Positions 36,722 through 45,361 of a stretch of DNA of 64,000 nucleotides are shown piece by piece (the first letter of the stretch is position 1; each line of letters begins with the position of its first letter). The DNA is taken from positions 181,816 through 245,815 of the forward strand of contig NZ_LMOH01000026.1 of NCBI RefSeq assembly GCF_001423245.1, written 5' to 3'. Both the position numbers and the translations under genes were made by a program. The notes under the pieces are model-generated. The model was not told where the DNA came from and did no database searches. It saw nothing but the letters and a program-made list of their open reading frames with translations. The stretch comes from Aureimonas sp. Leaf324 (lineage in GTDB: Bacteria; Pseudomonadota; Alphaproteobacteria; Rhizobiales; Rhizobiaceae).

Positions 36722-36860
36722 CGAGCCTGGACCTTATGGGTGGCGGCAGCGGCGAGAGCCGTGCCGGTGTGGTTTCCAGCCTCGCATGTGCCGGGTTCGC
36801 GGCGGCGGGCGCAAACCACGAATTTTCGGACGAGCCATGAGAAAAATTGGGGGGACGGGA

Positions 36861-37778
36861 ATGGCAAGGCCCTATCTGCCGCTGACGGCGCTGCGGGCTT
36901 TCGAGGCATCGGCGCGCCACCAGTCGTTCACCCGCGCGGCGATCGAATTGAACGTCACGCAAGGGGCCGTCAGCCATCAGGTCAAGGCGCTGGAGCAGTC
37001 GCTCGGCGCCGCGCTGTTCGAGCGCCTGCCGCGCGGGCTGATGCTGACGCGCGAGGGCGAGATGCTGCTGCCGGGGGTGCGCGACGCGTTCGACCGGATG
37101 GCGGGGACGCTGACCCGCTTCGAGAACGGGGCGATGCGCGAGACGCTGCGGGTGGGAGCCGTCGGCACGTTCGCGGTCGGCTGGCTGGTGCCGCGCCTCT
37201 CCGCCTTTGCGGAGCGCCATCCCTTCGTGGACCTGCGCCTGTCGACGCACAACAACCGCGTCGACCCGGCGGCCGAAGGGCTCGACTACGCCATCCGCTT
37301 CGGCGACGGGGCCTGGCACGGCACGTGGTCGGCGCCGATCCTCGATGCCCCCTTGAGCCCGCTCTGCACGCCCGCGATGGCCGCGGGGCTGGCGGAGCCG
37401 CGAGACCTTCTGCGCGAGGTGCTCCTGCGCTCCTACCGCTCGGACGAATGGGCCCGGTGGTTCGCGCTCGCCGGCCTCGAGGGCGACGTGCGAATGCCCG
37501 CCGGCATCACGTTCGACACCTCGCTCGCCATGGTCGAGGCCGCGCTGATGGGCGCGGGCGTCGCCCTCGCACCGCCCGCCCTCTTCGAACGCCATCTCGT
37601 CGCCGGTACTCTCGTCCAGCCCTTCGCATGCGCCGTCGACCTCGGCCGCTACTGGCTGACCCGGCTGCATTCACGCCCCGAAACCACGGCGATGACGGCG
37701 TTCCGATGCTGGATCGACGAGACGGCGGGACCCGCGGCTGTGAGCTTTTCGCTCGAAACGACGCCGCTCACCTCGTAA
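36861..37778 (+). CDS. ampR: LysR family regulator AmpR
   Basis: A 305-residue LTTR whose N-terminus (MARPYLPLTALRAFEASARH, AAIELNVTQGAVSHQVKALE) and effector-domain stretch (DLRLSTHNNRVDPAAEGLDY) match enterobacterial AmpR very closely. AmpR senses muropeptides and UDP-MurNAc-pentapeptide to control ampC. The ATG at 36861 follows GGGGGGACGGGA; an earlier ATG at 36837 would add eight residues not seen in AmpR. The 139-bp divergent spacer to ampC must hold the operator, which I could not pick out by eye. Confidence 0.92.
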   Translation: MARPYLPLTALRAFEASARHQSFTRAAIELNVTQGAVSHQVKALEQSLGAALFERLPRGLMLTREGEMLLPGVRDAFDRMAGTLTRFENGAMRETLRVGAVGTFAVGWLVPRLSAFAERHPFVDLRLSTHNNRVDPAAEGLDYAIRFGDGAWHGTWSAPILDAPLSPLCTPAMAAGLAEPRDLLREVLLRSYRSDEWARWFALAGLEGDVRMPAGITFDTSLAMVEAALMGAGVALAPPALFERHLVAGTLVQPFACAVDLGRYWLTRLHSRPETTAMTAFRCWIDETAGPAAVSFSLETTPLTS

Positions 37779-37814
37779 GGAGGGGCCAACGACTTGAAGC
37801 GTGGGGATCGATCG

Positions 37815-38690
37815 ATGCGCATCGTGGTGACGGGCCGGCAGGGACAGGTGGTCTCCGCGCTTCTGGAGCGCGGCCCGGCTGCGGGCGTGGAGATCGTGGC
37901 GCTCGGCCGCCCTGAACTCGATCTCACCGACGCCGCCTCGATCCGCGCCGCGGTCTCGGCCGCCCGGCCGGACGCCATCGTCTCGGCCGCCGCCTACACG
38001 GCGGTGGACAAGGCGGAGAGCGAGCCGGACCTCGCCTTTGCCGTCAACGCCGAGGGCCCCGGCGCGCTGGCGGCGGTGGCCGCCGAACTCGGCGTTCCCA
38101 TCGTCCACCTGTCGACCGACTACGTGTTCTCGGGCGAGAAGACGGCGCCGTACGTCGAGAGCGATCCGACCGGCCCGGTCTCGGTCTACGGTCGCTCGAA
38201 GCTCGAGGGCGAGCGGCGGGTCGCAGAGGCGCAGCCGAACCATGCGATCCTGCGCACGGCCTGGGTCTACTCGCCCTTCGGCGCGAACTTCCTGAAGACG
38301 ATGCTGCGGCTCGGCGAAACGCGCGACGCGGTGAACGTCGTCGCCGACCAGCACGGCACGCCGACGAGCGCGCTCGACATCGCCGACGCGGCGATCGCGG
38401 TGGCGCGGCGTCTTGCGGCCGATCCCGACCCGAGCCTGCGCGGCACCTTCCACCTGACGGGCTCGGGCGAAGCGACCTGGGCGGATTTTGCGGAGGCGAT
38501 CTTCGCGGAGCGGGAGGCCCGCACCGGCAAGCGCGTCACCGTCGGGCGGATCGGCACGGCGGACTATCCGACGCCGGCGCGACGCCCGGCCAATTCGCGC
38601 CTCTCGGGCGAGACGCTCGGCCGCGTCTACGGCCTCGTCCTGCCCGACTGGCGCCAGTCGACGAAGGCCGTCCTCGACCGCCTTCTCTAG
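37815..38690 (+). CDS. rfbD: dTDP-4-dehydrorhamnose reductase
   Basis: A 291-residue SDR-fold enzyme making dTDP-L-rhamnose, a sugar donor for surface polysaccharide. MRIVVTGRQGQVV holds the NADP site; the catalytic Tyr-x3-Lys is VYGRSKLEGE; LSTDYVFSGE, RTAWVYSPFGANFL and ARRPANSRL are RfbD signatures. The ATG at 37815 matches the family start. A TTG at 37794, 10 bp after a perfect AAGGAGG, would add seven residues and is a real alternative. The other dTDP-rhamnose genes (rfbA, rfbB, rfbC) are not in the window. Confidence 0.9.
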   Translation: MRIVVTGRQGQVVSALLERGPAAGVEIVALGRPELDLTDAASIRAAVSAARPDAIVSAAAYTAVDKAESEPDLAFAVNAEGPGALAAVAAELGVPIVHLSTDYVFSGEKTAPYVESDPTGPVSVYGRSKLEGERRVAEAQPNHAILRTAWVYSPFGANFLKTMLRLGETRDAVNVVADQHGTPTSALDIADAAIAVARRLAADPDPSLRGTFHLTGSGEATWADFAEAIFAEREARTGKRVTVGRIGTADYPTPARRPANSRLSGETLGRVYGLVLPDWRQSTKAVLDRLL

Positions 38691-38693
38691 GCT

Positions 38694-40106
38694 TCAGGCG
38701 TCGAGGCGACGCCGGGCGGCTTCGAGGCCCCAGGCGAGAAGGTCGGCCGCGGCGGGCTCGCTCGCAGCCTCGACATAGCAGCGGAGCTCCGGCGCATTGC
38801 CGGACGCGCGGTAGTGGACGGTCGAGCCATCGGCGAGCGTCGTGCGCACGCCGTCGAACGTGTTGATGTCTTCGATCGCGCCGCGCTCGGCAAAAAAGCT
38901 TTGCGCGTCATCGCCCCTCGCCGCCAGCATGGCGAGGAAGGGCGCGCTCTTGTCAGCCGCGATCGCCGGCAGGCGATCGGCCGCCGCCGCGCCCGCCTCC
39001 AGGCCCTCGACGACACGCGATACGGACTGGCCGGCGGCCTTCGCCTCGGCAAGCGTCGCGACGATCGGAAGCAGCGCATCGCGCGTCTTCAAGGCGGACA
39101 GGTGCCGCCCGTCCCGCTCCACGTCCGAGCCGACGAGGACGCCGCCGTTCGCCTCGAAGCCGACGACGGTGCCCGATCCCGCCGCCCCTTCCATCCCCTC
39201 GATCACGAAGGGCGAGCCGACGCGCGTGCGCACGACGCGTGAGAGGAACGGCGCGCGCTCGAGGCTCGACGACGAGGTGACCGGCGTCACCACGATGTCG
39301 GCGCCGAGCCGGCGGGCGGTCAGGAGACCGAGGAGATCGCCGCGCACGATGCGGCCGCGCTCGTCGGCCAGAAGCGGCCGGTCCGCGTCGCCGTCGGTCG
39401 AGACGATGGCGTCGAAGCGACCGTCCGCCGTCCAGCCGGCGATGAGGTCGAGATCTTCCGGGCGATGCGCCTCGGTGTCGACGGGAATGAAGCGATCGGC
39501 GCGGGCGAGCGGCTCCGGCAAGGCGCCGAGGCGGCTCAACGCCTCGACGAGCACGTCGCGGGCGACCGAACTCTGCTGGTAGACGCCGACGCGTAGACCG
39601 GAGAGGGCCTCCGGCCCGAAGAAGCCGACGATGCGCTTGATATAGGCGTCGGTGAGGCCATCGAGCGTTTGGGTCTCTCCCCCCGTCTCGCCGACCTTTT
39701 CTCCCGTCTCGAAGGCGGCGCGGATGCCGGTCTCGTCGGCCTTGGTGATCTCGCCGTCGGGGCGATAGAACTTCAGGCCGTTGCGATCGTCCGGGATATG
39801 GCTGCCCGTCACCATCACCGCGGCCGCGCCGCGCCGGATCGCCTCCTGCGCGAGGGCCGGCGTCGGCAGCGCGCCGGCGTCGATCGCGTGCCAGCCCCTG
39901 GCGCTGGCGGCGCGCAGGCAGTCGGCCGCGATCTGCGGGCTCGACGAGCGCAGGTCCTGCCCGACGATCACCTCCCGCGTGACCGGGCTCAGCCCCGCCG
40001 CATCGAGATGGGCGAGGAACGCCGCGGTCCAGGTCGCCGCCGGACCGCCGACGAGATCCACCACCAGGCCGCGCAGGCCGCTGGTTCCGAACTTCAAGCT
40101 GCTCAT
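38694..40106 (-). CDS. Phosphomannomutase/phosphoglucomutase
   Basis: A 470-residue alpha-D-phosphohexomutase. All four site motifs are present: phosphoserine Ser102 in VTGSHIPDDRNG, metal loop STDGDADRPLL, sugar loop GFEANGGVLVGS and phosphate loop YRASGNAPELR. The sugar loop (ANGG in place of GEMSGH) follows the phosphomannomutase-like branch common in rhizobial polysaccharide clusters. It interconverts mannose-6-P and mannose-1-P, feeding the adjacent GDP-mannose pyrophosphorylase 51 bp upstream on the same strand. Tail to tail with rfbD, 3 bp apart. Confidence 0.88.
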   Translation of the reverse strand: MSSLKFGTSGLRGLVVDLVGGPAATWTAAFLAHLDAAGLSPVTREVIVGQDLRSSSPQIAADCLRAASARGWHAIDAGALPTPALAQEAIRRGAAAVMVTGSHIPDDRNGLKFYRPDGEITKADETGIRAAFETGEKVGETGGETQTLDGLTDAYIKRIVGFFGPEALSGLRVGVYQQSSVARDVLVEALSRLGALPEPLARADRFIPVDTEAHRPEDLDLIAGWTADGRFDAIVSTDGDADRPLLADERGRIVRGDLLGLLTARRLGADIVVTPVTSSSSLERAPFLSRVVRTRVGSPFVIEGMEGAAGSGTVVGFEANGGVLVGSDVERDGRHLSALKTRDALLPIVATLAEAKAAGQSVSRVVEGLEAGAAAADRLPAIAADKSAPFLAMLAARGDDAQSFFAERGAIEDINTFDGVRTTLADGSTVHYRASGNAPELRCYVEAASEPAAADLLAWGLEAARRRLDA

Positions 40107-40157
40107 CCGCCGGCCTGCCCTTCAGGTTCGTTCCGCACGCAACAGGAGCCGCCGGGC

Positions 40158-41591
40158 TCAGTTGCGGGCGTAGATGTCCTCGATGCGCACGATGTCGTCC
40201 TCGCCGGTATAGGAGCCGACCTGGACCTCGATGAGCTTCAGCGGAATCTTGCCGGGATTGTGCAGGCGATGCGTGCAGCCGATCGGCAGGTAGGCCGCCT
40301 CGTTCTCGTGGAAGAGCTTGACCGCGCCGTCGACCGTCACCTCGGCGGTGCCGCGCACGACGACCCAGTGCTCGGCGCGGTGGTAGTGGCGCTGAAGGCT
40401 GAGGATGCCGCCTGGCTTGACGCAGATGTGCTTGACCTGGAACCGGTCGCCGATATCGATCCGCTGGTACCAGCCCCAGGGGCGGTGGATGCGGTGATGC
40501 TGCCCGGCCTCGGGACGATTCTCGGCGTGGAGCTTGGCCACCAGCGACTTCACCTCGCCGGCCCGCTCGCGCGAGGTGACGAGGACGGCGTCGGGCGTCG
40601 TCACCACGACGACGTCGTCGAGGCCGACGACGGTCGTCAGCACCTCGTCGGAGCGCACGAAGGAGCCGTGCGTGTCGAGGACGCTGACGGCGCCCTCGAG
40701 GACGTTGCCGGCCTCGTCCTTGTCCTTGACGTCGAACATGGCGTCCCAGGAGCCGACGTCGGACCAGCGGAAGCGCGTCTTCAGAACGCCGGCGCGGCGC
40801 GTCTTCTCCATCACCGCATAGTCGATCGAGATGCGCGGCGCCTTCGCGAAGGCATCGGCGTCGAGGCGCAGGAAGTCGAGGTCGCGCACGGCGGCCTCCA
40901 GCGCGCCGCGCGCGGCATTCAGGACTTCGGGCGCATAGGTCGACAGCTCTTCCTGCATGAGGCGCGCGGGGAAGACGAAGTTGCCCGAGTTCCAGCGATA
41001 GCCTTCCGCGACATAGGTCTCGGCCGTCTCGCGGTTCGGCTTCTCGGCGAAGCGCTCGACCGTGAAGGCGCCGCTGTCGCCGAGCGGGGCGCCGGGCGCG
41101 ATGTAGCCGTAGGCGGTGGACGGGCCGGTCGGCTCGATGCCGAGGAGCATGATGCGCTCGAAGCGGGTCGCGGCCTCGGCGGCCTCCTGGCAGTCGGCGG
41201 TGAAGAGCTCGCCGTCGGGGATCAGATGGTCGGCGGCGAGCACCAGGCAGACGGCGTCCTCGTCGCGCCCGGCCGCGATCAGTGCACCGACGGCGATCGC
41301 CGCCGCCGAGTCGCGGCGCTCGGGCTCCAGCACGATGTCGGCCTCGATCCCGAGGCCGGCGAGCTGCTCGGCCACCACGAAGCGGAAGTCGGAATGGGTG
41401 ACGACGACGGGGCGCGCGAAGCTCTCGCCCGACACGCGCAGGATCGTCTCCTCGAAGGTGGAGCGGCCGGAATCCAGAAGCGAGACGAACTGCTTGGGCA
41501 TCGTGTCGCGCGACACCGGCCAGAGCCGCGTTCCCGAGCCGCCTGCGATCACGACGGGATGAACTGTTCGGTTCCTGCTGGATGCCGTCAT
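40158..41591 (-). CDS. manC: Mannose-1-phosphate guanylyltransferase/mannose-6-phosphate isomerase
   Basis: A 477-residue bifunctional enzyme giving GDP-mannose. The nucleotidyltransferase half has VVIAGGSGTRLWPVSRDTMPKQF and FAEKPNRETA; the C-terminal cupin (from about residue 370) is the isomerase half with RPWGWYQRIDIG, KPGGILSLQRHYHRAEHWVV and TEPAEYLP-like NEAAYLPIGCTHRL. The ATG at 41591 is chosen; a GTG at 41600 is also possible. First gene of the manC-mutase pair; divergent from the small secreted protein over about 200 bp. Product feeds exopolysaccharide or lipopolysaccharide mannose/fucose. Confidence 0.93.
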   Translation of the reverse strand: MTASSRNRTVHPVVIAGGSGTRLWPVSRDTMPKQFVSLLDSGRSTFEETILRVSGESFARPVVVTHSDFRFVVAEQLAGLGIEADIVLEPERRDSAAAIAVGALIAAGRDEDAVCLVLAADHLIPDGELFTADCQEAAEAATRFERIMLLGIEPTGPSTAYGYIAPGAPLGDSGAFTVERFAEKPNRETAETYVAEGYRWNSGNFVFPARLMQEELSTYAPEVLNAARGALEAAVRDLDFLRLDADAFAKAPRISIDYAVMEKTRRAGVLKTRFRWSDVGSWDAMFDVKDKDEAGNVLEGAVSVLDTHGSFVRSDEVLTTVVGLDDVVVVTTPDAVLVTSRERAGEVKSLVAKLHAENRPEAGQHHRIHRPWGWYQRIDIGDRFQVKHICVKPGGILSLQRHYHRAEHWVVVRGTAEVTVDGAVKLFHENEAAYLPIGCTHRLHNPGKIPLKLIEVQVGSYTGEDDIVRIEDIYARN

Positions 41592-41798
41592 GCGCTCCAC
41601 TCTTTCCTCGTGCGACCGTTTCCGATCCCGTCAGCCCCTGGGACGCTGCCGACATATCGGCCCGCTATAGACGGGAAAGGTTCGTCATTGTCTAGAAAGC
41701 ATTCGAATTGGTCTTAATGACCCGCGACCGCCCGGCTTGCCAAGCGCGACCGTTGACGCAGGTTGGAACGCGTGATCCGCGAACGAGGAATGCGAGCG

Positions 41799-42161
41799 AT
41801 GCGCAGATCGACAGCCTGTCTCATGACTCTCCTGACCGTGGCTTCGGGCGCGCCGGTGTCCGCCGCGACGTTGCAGGTGGAACTCCAGAACGAGACATCG
41901 GACACGATCTACACCGTCACCGCCTTCGCCAGCGAGCTCGTCGCGAACAACCGCAACCTGACGCGCATTCCGCTCACCGCCGGCTCGTCGCGGCAGGTCA
42001 CGATCTTCGACGACTACAACAAATGCATCTTCACCTTCACGGTGAACTTCAACGCCCCGCCGCGCGCGCGAGGGCAAGCGGCGAGGCGCACGAGGGCCAA
42101 GCCCTTCAAGGTGCTGAAGGACGTCGACATCTGCGAAAAACGGCAGATCGAGATCCGCTGA
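41799..42161 (+). CDS. Small secreted protein of unknown function
   Basis: A 120-residue protein I do not recognise. It starts MRRSTACLMTLLTVASGAPVSAA, a clear signal peptide; the mature part (~97 residues) has alternating beta-like runs (ATLQVELQNETSDTIYTVTA, SSRQVTIFDDYNKCIFTFTV) and exactly two mature cysteines (YNKCIF and DVDICEK), which could form a disulfide in the periplasm. The ATG at 41799 lies 9 nt after GAGGA; the frame is open back to 41763. Codon use is like its neighbours. It stands between manC and an RTX protein gene, so a surface role is possible but unproved. Confidence 0.65.
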   Translation: MRRSTACLMTLLTVASGAPVSAATLQVELQNETSDTIYTVTAFASELVANNRNLTRIPLTAGSSRQVTIFDDYNKCIFTFTVNFNAPPRARGQAARRTRAKPFKVLKDVDICEKRQIEIR

Positions 42162-42342
42162 CGCGGCCTCGCGGGGCCGCCCACCTTCCTCACGCAACGC
42201 CCGAACACCGACACGATCCGGTGCCGCCCGATCGTGCGCGCGGGAAGACCTCCGCAGGCGCGTTCGCGCGTCTCGGCAGAGACCCGCCCCTCGACGGATC
42301 GCCCGCCCGCTGACGCAGCGTCAGAGCCCCGCTCAGCCCGTG

Positions 42343-42452
42343 TAAAATGATCTATATGATATAAATTGTTATCATTAACTTATCATTATTCATTCGATTG
42401 ACTCCCTCCGTAGCGTCATTAATAGATCGCTAACCAACAACAGGGGGTCGGC
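42343..42452 (+). promoter_or_regulatory. AT-rich promoter region of the RTX protein gene
   Basis: This ~110-bp stretch is far richer in A+T than its surroundings. It contains two copies of TTATCATTA (42369-42377 and 42380-42388, 11 bp apart, one helical turn) and TTAA-N7-CTAA at about 42418, one mismatch from a CtrA box. AGGGGG lies just before the ATG at 42453. Features like these suggest binding by a nucleoid protein or CtrA. Confidence 0.45.
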
Positions 42453-43520
42453 ATGGATTTCAGTAAATTTCTATCTTTCGGTAAGGTTGCACTGACCAAC
42501 AACGACGACACGCTGACGTCGACCTTCTACACGAAGGCGGCGATCCACGGCCTCGACGGCAACGACGTGTTCCAGACGCCGGACAGCGGCGGCGTGATCA
42601 CCTCGAGCGAATTCTTCGGCGGCAAGGGCGACGACCGCCTGATCGTCAACGAGAACACCGGCCTCCTCTTCGGCTCGAAGTTCGACGGCGGCGACGGCAC
42701 CGACACGCTGGAGCTCACGTCCGACAAGCGGATCGTCATGTCGTCCGAGGGGACCGGCGACGCGACGGCCGTGACGGTGAAGTCGTATGCCTTCGGCTTC
42801 CTCCCGACCGGTTCGCTGACCGGCGAGAGCGTCGAGCGTTACATCGTCAAGGCGAGCTGCTACCAGGACGTCCTCGTCGGCGGCGCCGGCAACGACTTCC
42901 TCGACGGCCGCGGCGGCCTCGACATCTTCAAGGGCTCGGCCGGCGACGACTCTTACGTCTTCGACACGGTCGGCGAGAAGGTGACCGGGGAAGCCGCGAA
43001 CGGCGGCATCGACCAGATCTTCACCACCGTCTCGGTCAAGCTCGGCGATGCCGGCGCCGACAACGCCAACATCGAGAACCTGCGCCTCGTCGGCGAGGCC
43101 GCGATCAACGGCACGGGCAACAGCCTGAACAACCTGATCACCGGCAACACCGCCGACAACGTCATCACCGGCGGTGCGGGCAACGACCGGCTCTACGGCA
43201 ACGGCGGCGTCGACAAGTTCGTCTTCGCGGAAGCGGGCGCGGGCAATCGCGACCACATCTTCGACTTCGGCACCGACGACTTCATCGTGCTCGACCGCTC
43301 GCAGGGCGCCTTCGCCAACCTCACCGCGGTCAACGGCGCGCTGGACCCGGCCGACCTGTCGATCAACAAGGCCGTCGGCTTCGACGCCCAGCTGATCTAC
43401 AACAAGGCGACCGGCATCCTCTCCTACGACGCCAACGGCGAAGCGGCCGGCGGCTCGCAGGACATCGCCTTCATCGGCGCCGGCGTCGACCTCAAGGCCG
43501 ACCACATCCTTCTCGTCTAG
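42453..43520 (+). CDS. RTX-repeat calcium-binding protein, probable type I secretion substrate
   Basis: A 355-residue acidic protein, Gly/Asp/Asn-rich, with no N-terminal signal peptide. Nonapeptide RTX repeats (GGxGxDxxx) are seen in GGAGNDFLDGRGGLDIFKG, GSAGDDSYVF and GGAGNDRLYGNGGVDKFVF; only a few units, split into blocks with beta-rich segments between. The C-terminus (YDANGEAAGGSQDIAFIGAG then a hydrophobic end HILLV) is the type recognised by type I ABC exporters. No exporter genes are adjacent. Likely roles are adhesion, biofilm matrix or surface layer, in keeping with the polysaccharide genes around it. No catalytic motif found. Confidence 0.8.
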   Translation: MDFSKFLSFGKVALTNNDDTLTSTFYTKAAIHGLDGNDVFQTPDSGGVITSSEFFGGKGDDRLIVNENTGLLFGSKFDGGDGTDTLELTSDKRIVMSSEGTGDATAVTVKSYAFGFLPTGSLTGESVERYIVKASCYQDVLVGGAGNDFLDGRGGLDIFKGSAGDDSYVFDTVGEKVTGEAANGGIDQIFTTVSVKLGDAGADNANIENLRLVGEAAINGTGNSLNNLITGNTADNVITGGAGNDRLYGNGGVDKFVFAEAGAGNRDHIFDFGTDDFIVLDRSQGAFANLTAVNGALDPADLSINKAVGFDAQLIYNKATGILSYDANGEAAGGSQDIAFIGAGVDLKADHILLV

Positions 43521-43544
43521 AACGAGGACGAGGGGCAGAACGGG

Positions 43545-43579
43545 AAAAGGGCCGCTGGCGGATCGCCGGCGGCCCTTTT
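43545..43579. terminator. Bidirectional terminator between RTX gene and epimerase
   Basis: AAAAGGGCCGC (43545-43555) pairs with GCGGCCCTTTT (43569-43579), 11 bp perfect, with further pairing inside the loop. A-run on one side and T-run on the other make it work for both converging genes. Confidence 0.88.
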
Positions 43580-43620
43580 CGTGGGAAAGACGGTCGGCCG
43601 CGAGGCGGCCTGGCGCGCCT

Positions 43621-44592
43621 TCAGACCATGACGTCGCCGGTGCTGCGGCTCTTCCAGTCGCGCAACGACCCGTCGAGATCGGTCGAGAAGCGGAAGCCGC
43701 TGGCCAGCAGCGCCGCCGGCTCGACGCGGGTCGAGCGGACGAGCTTGAGGATGCGCTCCCGGTCGATGCCGTTGCGCACGCCCACTCGGTTCAACACCTC
43801 GAACGGGATGGCGGCCGCATTCATCAGCGGCTGCGGAACGACGCCGCGCGGCGGCTTGTAGCCCGCGACGCGCTCGAAGGACTGGCAGATCTCCTCGATC
43901 GTATAGGCTCGGGGGTAGCAGAAATTGTAGAGGAACGCGCGCTCGCGAAGGCCCATCGCATGGTCCATCGAGCGCACGATCTCGCCGACATAGCCGCAGC
44001 ACTTGATCGTGTCCTTGCGGCCGGGATAGACGAACGTCCCCTTGCGCAGCGCCTTGGCGAGGCGCGTGAAGTTGCCGCCCTCCCCCTGCCCGAAGATCAC
44101 GGCCGGCCGCGCGATCACGAGGCGACGCGCCGCCTCGCCCGCCAGCCACTGGCGGTGGATGCCCTCGGCGAGAAGCTTGGAGCGGCCGTAGTCGGAGACC
44201 GGTTCGGGCACCGAGCGTTCGGTCTTCAAATCCTCGCCGGGGCCGTAGACCGCGATCGAGCTCGTGAAGAGAATCGCCTCGATGCCGTTGCGCGCGGCGA
44301 ACTCGCAGACGTTGAGCGCCCCGCCGAGATTGGTCTCGTAGTATTCGTGCGGCTCGTGCCCCGGCGTGCGGTGGACGGCGGCGAGGTTGAAGATCGCCTC
44401 GAAGGCGCCGTCGAGCCGCTCGGGGAACGGGGCACGGATGTCGTGGATCTCGTAGGTGACGCCCGCGACGGGCCGCTGCGGCGGCAGGATATCGACGCTG
44501 ACCAGCCGGTCGTATCGCCCCTCCGCCTTCAGATGCGCCAAGAGGTGGGTTCCGATGAACCCGGCCCCGCCCACAACCATCGCCTGCTTCAC
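43621..44592 (-). CDS. NAD-dependent sugar epimerase/dehydratase (extended SDR)
   Basis: A 323-residue extended SDR protein. The NAD motif is MVVGGAGFIGTHLLAHL at the N-terminus, the catalytic Tyr-x3-Lys is DYGRSKLLAEG, and FTSSIAVYG holds the Ser. This type acts on nucleotide sugars (for instance UDP-glucose 4-epimerases or GDP-sugar dehydratases), and position beside polysaccharide genes supports that; the specific sugar cannot be told. Start at 44592 is the natural MKQAMVVGG. Divergent from the small hypothetical gene at 44778. Confidence 0.83.
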   Translation of the reverse strand: MKQAMVVGGAGFIGTHLLAHLKAEGRYDRLVSVDILPPQRPVAGVTYEIHDIRAPFPERLDGAFEAIFNLAAVHRTPGHEPHEYYETNLGGALNVCEFAARNGIEAILFTSSIAVYGPGEDLKTERSVPEPVSDYGRSKLLAEGIHRQWLAGEAARRLVIARPAVIFGQGEGGNFTRLAKALRKGTFVYPGRKDTIKCCGYVGEIVRSMDHAMGLRERAFLYNFCYPRAYTIEEICQSFERVAGYKPPRGVVPQPLMNAAAIPFEVLNRVGVRNGIDRERILKLVRSTRVEPAALLASGFRFSTDLDGSLRDWKSRSTGDVMV

Positions 44593-44777
44593 CGCGACCT
44601 CCGTCCAGCATCCCTGCGGTTCATATGCAGTGCAACATGAAAAGGATCAACCAATTCGCAGTTCGGAACGCCCTGCACACCCCGTGGTGGGGCTCCCGCC
44701 CGCCTCACAGGCCCGAACAAGCTTGATCCGACAAATTACATCTCATTATAAGGATTGCATTCGCTGGGACTTGGGGC

Positions 44778-45131
44778 ATGCTTCAGAATCGGACATGGAT
44801 CGATCCAACCGCCGAGGCTGAATTCTGGACGCAAATGGAGCGCCTGGAAGCGGCGAACGCGCGCCTTCAGGCGCTCGGTCGCCTCAGCGGGCTCCTGAAG
44901 GGCGGCCCCTTTCGCCGCGCGGCCCTGCAGCGCGACCTCCAGGCCATCCGCGACCAGGCCCAGACCCTCGTCGACCGCCACACGATCCTCGTCGCAGACG
45001 CGGACGATGCGGCGCCGGTCGCCGCGCCCGCCTCGGCCGCCGATCCGCTGCGCACGCTGGCCGGCATGGTGGTCTCGCTGCGCCAGGACCGGACAGTGCG
45101 TCCCGAGGCCGGCGAGGAGACCGCGGTCTGA
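44778..45131 (+). CDS. Small hypothetical protein, coiled-coil-like
   Basis: A 117-residue protein without a recognised family. Residues 10-70 are charged and heptad-like (EAEFWTQMERLEAANARLQA, RRAALQRDLQAIRDQAQTL), suggesting a short coiled coil; an Ala/Pro/Asp-rich linker follows. No signal peptide or membrane segment. The ATG at 44778 is preceded by GGGACTTGGGG. It is probably real, since the frame is open and codon use is normal, but it could be a chance frame. Confidence 0.5.
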   Translation: MLQNRTWIDPTAEAEFWTQMERLEAANARLQALGRLSGLLKGGPFRRAALQRDLQAIRDQAQTLVDRHTILVADADDAAPVAAPASAADPLRTLAGMVVSLRQDRTVRPEAGEETAV

Positions 45132-45361
45132 TCGACCACCGTCCGGGGCCTCGGCCCCGCGCCTCGTACATGGCAGCGTCACATTCATCGCATAGCGCAG
45201 AGTCTGCCGGGTTCATGCCGAACCCGGCGGAAACCTTGTAACGTTCCTTTTCTTGCATTGCAAAGGACGACGTGAAACATGGGTTCGTTATCCTGTAGTT
45301 GCATATCGGCCGGCGGCGAACTCCGGCGCGCTCTGCAGCTCGAACGTGATGGATCGGTCCG

